Below are positions 6,372 through 9,286 of a stretch of DNA of 9,286 bases, in pieces. Position numbers and translations under genes: made by a program. The DNA lies in the NCBI GenBank assembly GCA_902796295.1, contig CADBOL010000029.1, positions 1 through 9,286 of the forward strand, given 5' to 3'. The DNA comes from Oscillospiraceae bacterium (GTDB lineage: Bacteria > Bacillota > Clostridia > Oscillospirales > Acutalibacteraceae). Positions within the stretch are counted from its first letter, which is position 1. Every line of letters begins with the position of its first letter. The notes beneath the pieces are model-generated. The model saw only the letters and a program-made list of their open reading frames with translations. It searched no databases and was not told the origin of the DNA.

Positions 6372-7298
6372 ATGAAAAAAATATTAAAAGGAACAGCAAT
6401 CGGCCTTGTTTCGCTCATCCTTGCGGCAGTGATTGCCGGGGGATGTATTGTATTCAGATATTATCCGCATTACCGCTCCGCTGAAAAGCAGTATGAGGTG
6501 AGCGGGGCACTGACAGCGGACAAAGACGAAATAAGAGTCATGAGTTGCAACCTTCGGTGCATCAATCCTCTTGACACGGGAAAGAAAAGCTGGTTTTACA
6601 GAGCGGATCTGATAATGAAAAATATCGAAAATGCCGCGCCGGGAATCATCGGATTTCAGGAGGCGACAAAGTGGCAGTACGATTATCTTACACGCTGTCT
6701 TCCCGGATATGATTCTGTTATCACCTACCGCGACGGTTCGGTCAATTCCGAGGGATGCCCTGTGTTTTATAATAAGGGAGTCTATTCGCTCATTGACAAG
6801 GGTTCATTCTGGCTTTCCGAAACTCCCGAAAAAATGAGCAGAGGCTGGGGAGCCGCTTTCAACAGAGTGTGCAGCTACACGATTCTGAAGGCAAAAGCAA
6901 CCGGGTTTGAGCTGATTGTATTCAACACGCACCTTGATCATGTGAGTGAAGAGGCAAGAATCAACGGCATTAAACTTGTGCTCGAAAAGGCGAAGGAATT
7001 CGGCGACAGGCCGCTCGTTCTCATGGGAGACCTTAACGCGGAAGTTGACACTCCGACCTATGCCGCCGCTACAGAGATTTTTGATGACGCGGCGCTTATG
7101 ACAGAGGATACCGACACCGCAAGCTGCACTTATCAGGCCTTCGGCGCGTCTCTTGATGAAGGCAGGATCGACTATTTTATGATCTCAAATCACGGCCTTG
7201 AGGTTTTAAAATATAATGTAATAAAAGATACTTACGACGGAGTTTATCCGAGCGACCATTTTCCGGTTTTCACGGTTCTGAAAGCCGTAAGCGAATAA
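6372..7298 (+). CDS. Membrane-anchored endonuclease/exonuclease/phosphatase (EEP) fold hydrolase
   Basis: This 308-residue protein starts with a short basic end and one hydrophobic helix (about 8-28), followed by a predicted extracellular domain. A lipoprotein signal is possible because AGGC ends at C25, but the residues before the Cys are not canonical, so a plain membrane anchor is more likely. The EEP-fold catalytic set is complete: N60 in MSCNLR, E97 in GFQEA, N185/H187 in NTHLDH, D220 and N222 in MGDLNAE, and D295/H296 in SDHFPV, indicating a divalent-metal phosphodiesterase or phosphatase. GSFWLSETP (144-152) followed by GWGAAFNR (158-165) fits, as I recall, a broad uncharacterised bacterial EEP subfamily. 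The substrate cannot be read from sequence; nucleic acid, phospholipid or sugar phosphate are all possible. It has its own promoter and may be cotranscribed with the small gene 53 bases downstream. Confidence 0.88.
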   Translation: MKKILKGTAIGLVSLILAAVIAGGCIVFRYYPHYRSAEKQYEVSGALTADKDEIRVMSCNLRCINPLDTGKKSWFYRADLIMKNIENAAPGIIGFQEATKWQYDYLTRCLPGYDSVITYRDGSVNSEGCPVFYNKGVYSLIDKGSFWLSETPEKMSRGWGAAFNRVCSYTILKAKATGFELIVFNTHLDHVSEEARINGIKLVLEKAKEFGDRPLVLMGDLNAEVDTPTYAAATEIFDDAALMTEDTDTASCTYQAFGASLDEGRIDYFMISNHGLEVLKYNVIKDTYDGVYPSDHFPVFTVLKAVSE

Positions 7299-7306
7299 GT
7301 TAATAA

Positions 7307-7323
7307 TTGCGGGATATCCGCAA
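7307..7323 (+). other. Short hairpin between two + strand genes
   Basis: TTGCGG and CCGCAA form a 6-bp stem with a five-base loop just after the hydrolase stop. No T-run follows, so it is not a clear terminator, and cotranscription of the next gene remains possible. Confidence 0.4.
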
Positions 7324-7351
7324 ATAATCCATAGACAAGGAGAAAAGAATC

Positions 7352-7669
7352 ATGTCAACAGCTAAAAAAATAATCGCGCTTCTGCTCTGCATATCTGTTT
7401 TTGCGGGCATTTTCACAACAGCGTCATACGCATTCCCTTCCGTCGGTGAAAACACCGAGCAGGCAGAGGAAGCTCCGGCAGAGGAAGAAAAGGCTCCCGA
7501 CACGCCCACCACCCTTTTCGGCCTGTTTGAGCTCAGCCCCGCAATGGGAAAATTAGTCGATGCCTTCCCGGCTATTCTTGTTTTCCTCACTCCGTTCCTG
7601 ATGTTTTATGAGATTCCCTATGTTGTAAAGGACATATTCACCTCACTAAAAAACAGAATCGCGGATTAA
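7352..7669 (+). CDS. Small secreted or membrane protein of unknown function
   Basis: The 105-residue product has a textbook Sec signal peptide: KK, a hydrophobic core (about 7-22) and a likely cut after TASYA (residue 27). Next comes a short acidic Glu/Ala/Pro-rich linker (about 33-52), then a hydrophobic aromatic region (about 68-92, with FPAILVFLTPFLMFY) that could be a membrane helix, and a charged end LKNRIAD. The start is supported by AAGGAG at 7337-7342, nine bases before the ATG. The opposite-strand open frame over the same stretch has no comparable support. No conserved domain is recognisable to me. It lies 53 bases after the EEP hydrolase and has no clear promoter of its own, so the two may act together at the cell surface, but this is only inferred from position. 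Confidence 0.78.
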   Translation: MSTAKKIIALLLCISVFAGIFTTASYAFPSVGENTEQAEEAPAEEEKAPDTPTTLFGLFELSPAMGKLVDAFPAILVFLTPFLMFYEIPYVVKDIFTSLKNRIAD

Positions 7670-7690
7670 CAGAATACAGAAGAATCTATC

Positions 7691-7730
7691 AGCCCCGTGA
7701 CGGTTCATCCTCTGCGGGGTTTCATTTTTT
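7691..7730 (+). terminator. Probable terminator after the small secreted protein gene
   Basis: AGCCCCG (7691-7697) can pair with CGGGGTT (7715-7721, one G-T pair) around a 17-base loop, followed by a T-rich run TTCATTTTTT to 7730. The long loop makes it less certain than the other terminators here. Confidence 0.6.
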
Positions 7731-7787
7731 AAACGGAGTAATATAAAATCACTAATATAATAGTATTTATCAATAATAAAAAGCACG

Positions 7788-7820
7788 AAAAAATCCGCAG
7801 GGTTCTGCCCTGCGGATTTT
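7788..7820 (-). terminator. Strong terminator of the right-edge surface protein gene (bidirectional)
   Basis: AAAATCCGCAGGG (7790-7802) and CCCTGCGGATTTT (7808-7820) form a perfect 13-bp stem with a five-base loop. On the - strand six T follow (complement of 7788-7793). It lies 18 bases beyond the stop of the surface protein gene and separates it from the converging + strand transcript. Confidence 0.9.
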
Positions 7821-7837
7821 AATGTGGTTATTGTTTT

Positions 7838-9286
7838 TCAGCTGTCGATTGAGTAGAAGTAATCACCGATATACTCAACGGGGAATCTGTTGAACAGGGT
7901 TCTGAAAAACGCCTTGATTCTGGAAATCAAGGTTTGATTTACCTTGACGGTAATTTTAGCAATCAGTGGACCATTCGCACCCTGAACGGGAGGAAGATGA
8001 TAGAAATCGACCGGTTCTCTGATCTGATATACGCCTGTATCGGAATCAAAATATGTCGGATCGCAGAGTTTGATTGTGTATTCGGTGTTTTTGGTAAGAG
8101 GCTGCGGAGTGGTGTATTCGATTCTGGATTCTCCGAATAAAACGGGCTCATATGCTACAGCGTCTCTTCCTTCGCAGATAACAAGGATGTAGTATCCCGC
8201 GCCGTTGATGGCATTGTTATTCAAATCTATTTCATAGTTATAATCGCTTTGCTTGAGATATGATTCGAGATCGGCTAATTGTTTTTCTGTAAGACTTGAA
8301 AGATTTCCGTTAAATTCGATATCTTCACCAAGCGCTCTGTTAACAAAAGCTTTGAGGTTATCGCCGGTTAAAGCCATGCCTACTCCGGTAACATCTCTGA
8401 CCTCGGCTTTGAGATTGACAATAGTCTTATATCCGACTTTTCTGTCAATTGTGCCGGTAACACTCATCCTGCCCGATGCTTTTGAATCATGATGTTCATG
8501 GTTCCAGTTGGGATAAATTACAAGATCGCGCTTGACCGCAACCTGGTCGCCGGGAAAGAACTGTGTCAATCCGTTATCAGCGAGCCAGCAATCGCATGTT
8601 ACGGTGCCGTTATCGGGGAATTCGGGAATAACAATAACCTGGCCTTTTGCAAGCTCGTTACCTTTATTGAAGGTGTAGGATTCGTCTTCCATGAAGCATT
8701 TGGAATTCTCTGAGAAATCCCAGTCGCTGTAGAATTTAACCTCGTACGGGCCTTCGCTTGACCATATTGCGTAAAGGGTGAGGTTGCTTGTAATATTGCT
8801 TATATCGGTTGTGCCTTCTTTACCGGGCTCGGTGTTTGTCGGATAAGCCGGAGATTTAGCGGCCTTGTTTTCGGACCATCCGAGGAAGGTATATCTGCTC
8901 TTGGCCGGATCATCTTTTAAATATCTTGACGGATCATTTTCTGTCAGGGAAGTACCCTTTTTTACATCTGTTTTGCTCTCGGGAACACCTGTAACGGGGT
9001 CTTTGTCGTCGCCGTTGCCGTCAAACTTGACCGTGAACGGACCTTCGGTATTCCATACTGCATAGAGTGTGGTGTCTTCTGTGGGCTTGAAAGATTCACC
9101 CGGTTTGTAATCGACTTTATCCGCATTGGCTTTTAATGCCCAGCCGAGGAAATCATATTTGGTATTGGTCGGTTTTGCGGAAGGAATGGTATAAGATTTG
9201 TCTTTTTCGGTTTCAACAGGCTTGCTGAGCGAATCGGGGAGCTCACCGCCCTGCGCGTCGAAAGTAATCTTAACCTTAACACCTGT
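7838..9286 (-). CDS. Large surface protein with InlB B-type repeats, C-terminal part (5' truncated)
   Basis: The frame is open from the window edge to the stop at 7838, giving 482 visible residues. The ATG at 8692 is internal, because the repeat fold continues upstream of it without a break. Three repeats of the InlB B (Listeria-Bacteroides) type are visible. Repeat 1 ends TLYAVW at residue 78; repeat 2 (about 79-175) begins NTEGPFTVKFDGNG and ends TLYAIW; repeat 3 (about 176-261) begins SSEGPYEVKF and is diverged, ending LVIYPNW. FLGW occurs in repeats 1 and 2. A His-rich linker (NHEHH) follows, then a C-terminal domain of about 190 residues that I do not recognise. The end is an amphipathic segment (LISRIKAFFRTLFNRF, about 453-468) and a Tyr-rich tail. 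No LPXTG signal is present. Such proteins are exported and often act in adhesion or binding. Confidence 0.85.
   Translation of the reverse strand, partial: TGVKVKITFDAQGGELPDSLSKPVETEKDKSYTIPSAKPTNTKYDFLGWALKANADKVDYKPGESFKPTEDTTLYAVWNTEGPFTVKFDGNGDDKDPVTGVPESKTDVKKGTSLTENDPSRYLKDDPAKSRYTFLGWSENKAAKSPAYPTNTEPGKEGTTDISNITSNLTLYAIWSSEGPYEVKFYSDWDFSENSKCFMEDESYTFNKGNELAKGQVIVIPEFPDNGTVTCDCWLADNGLTQFFPGDQVAVKRDLVIYPNWNHEHHDSKASGRMSVTGTIDRKVGYKTIVNLKAEVRDVTGVGMALTGDNLKAFVNRALGEDIEFNGNLSSLTEKQLADLESYLKQSDYNYEIDLNNNAINGAGYYILVICEGRDAVAYEPVLFGESRIEYTTPQPLTKNTEYTIKLCDPTYFDSDTGVYQIREPVDFYHLPPVQGANGPLIAKITVKVNQTLISRIKAFFRTLFNRFPVEYIGDYFYSIDS
8735..9073 (-). repeat. Imperfect direct repeats within the surface protein gene
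   Basis: The DNA encoding the repeat junctions, about 9026-9073 and 8735-8782, is recognisably similar over about 48 bases at a spacing of about 291 bases. Both encode TLYA[VI]W, then [NS][TS]EGP[FY], then VKF. They mark internal duplication of InlB-type units and not a mobile element. Confidence 0.65.

Noticed and set aside
7300..7590. 96-residue - strand open frame over the small secreted protein
   Set aside because: The + strand frame has a good ribosome binding site and a clear signal peptide; the - strand frame has low-complexity shadow composition.
8690..8692. ATG as start of the right-edge surface protein
   Set aside because: The frame continues without a stop to the window edge and encodes further repeats of the same type upstream.

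Overview
The window looks like chromosomal DNA of a Gram-positive, low-to-mid GC Clostridia-type bacterium (Bacillota, perhaps Oscillospiraceae/Ruminococcaceae). This rests on consensus sigma-A promoters, strong GGAGG ribosome binding sites, a PyrK/PyrD class 1B dihydroorotate dehydrogenase pair, a PyrBI-type aspartate transcarbamoylase, InlB-type surface repeats and dense intrinsic terminators. The lineage is inferred from style and not proven.

The left edge (1-214, + strand) holds the 3' end of a surface-type protein with an 18-bp tandem repeat encoding TPADAT, ending in an aromatic amphipathic tail. Two tandem terminator hairpins follow. A non-coding stretch (about 352-592) then carries small hairpins and a 7-bp tandem repeat, and a bidirectional terminator lies at 594-619.

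The core (668-6181, - strand) is a tightly packed pyrimidine operon transcribed pyrC-pyrK-pyrD-pyrF-pyrE-pyrB-pyrI. It covers steps 2 to 6 of de novo UMP synthesis plus the regulatory chain of aspartate transcarbamoylase. All junctions overlap or are 1 bp apart, which suggests translational coupling. Carbamoyl-phosphate synthetase and PyrR are not in the window. The operon starts from a perfect TTGACA-17-TATAAT promoter and has a short leader with an 8-bp hairpin just before the pyrC ribosome binding site.

A divergent promoter with the same 17-bp spacing drives a membrane-anchored endonuclease/exonuclease/phosphatase-fold hydrolase (6372-7298). It is followed by a small secreted or membrane protein of unknown function (7352-7669).

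The right edge (7838-9286, - strand) is the C-terminal 482 residues of a large surface protein with three InlB B-type repeats; its start lies beyond the window. It ends at a 13-bp-stem terminator shared with the opposite strand. Its C-terminal helix resembles the tail of the protein at the left edge. That resemblance is the most interesting non-routine signal here. The pyrimidine operon itself is otherwise ordinary housekeeping DNA, and I see no convincing new defence system or mobile element.
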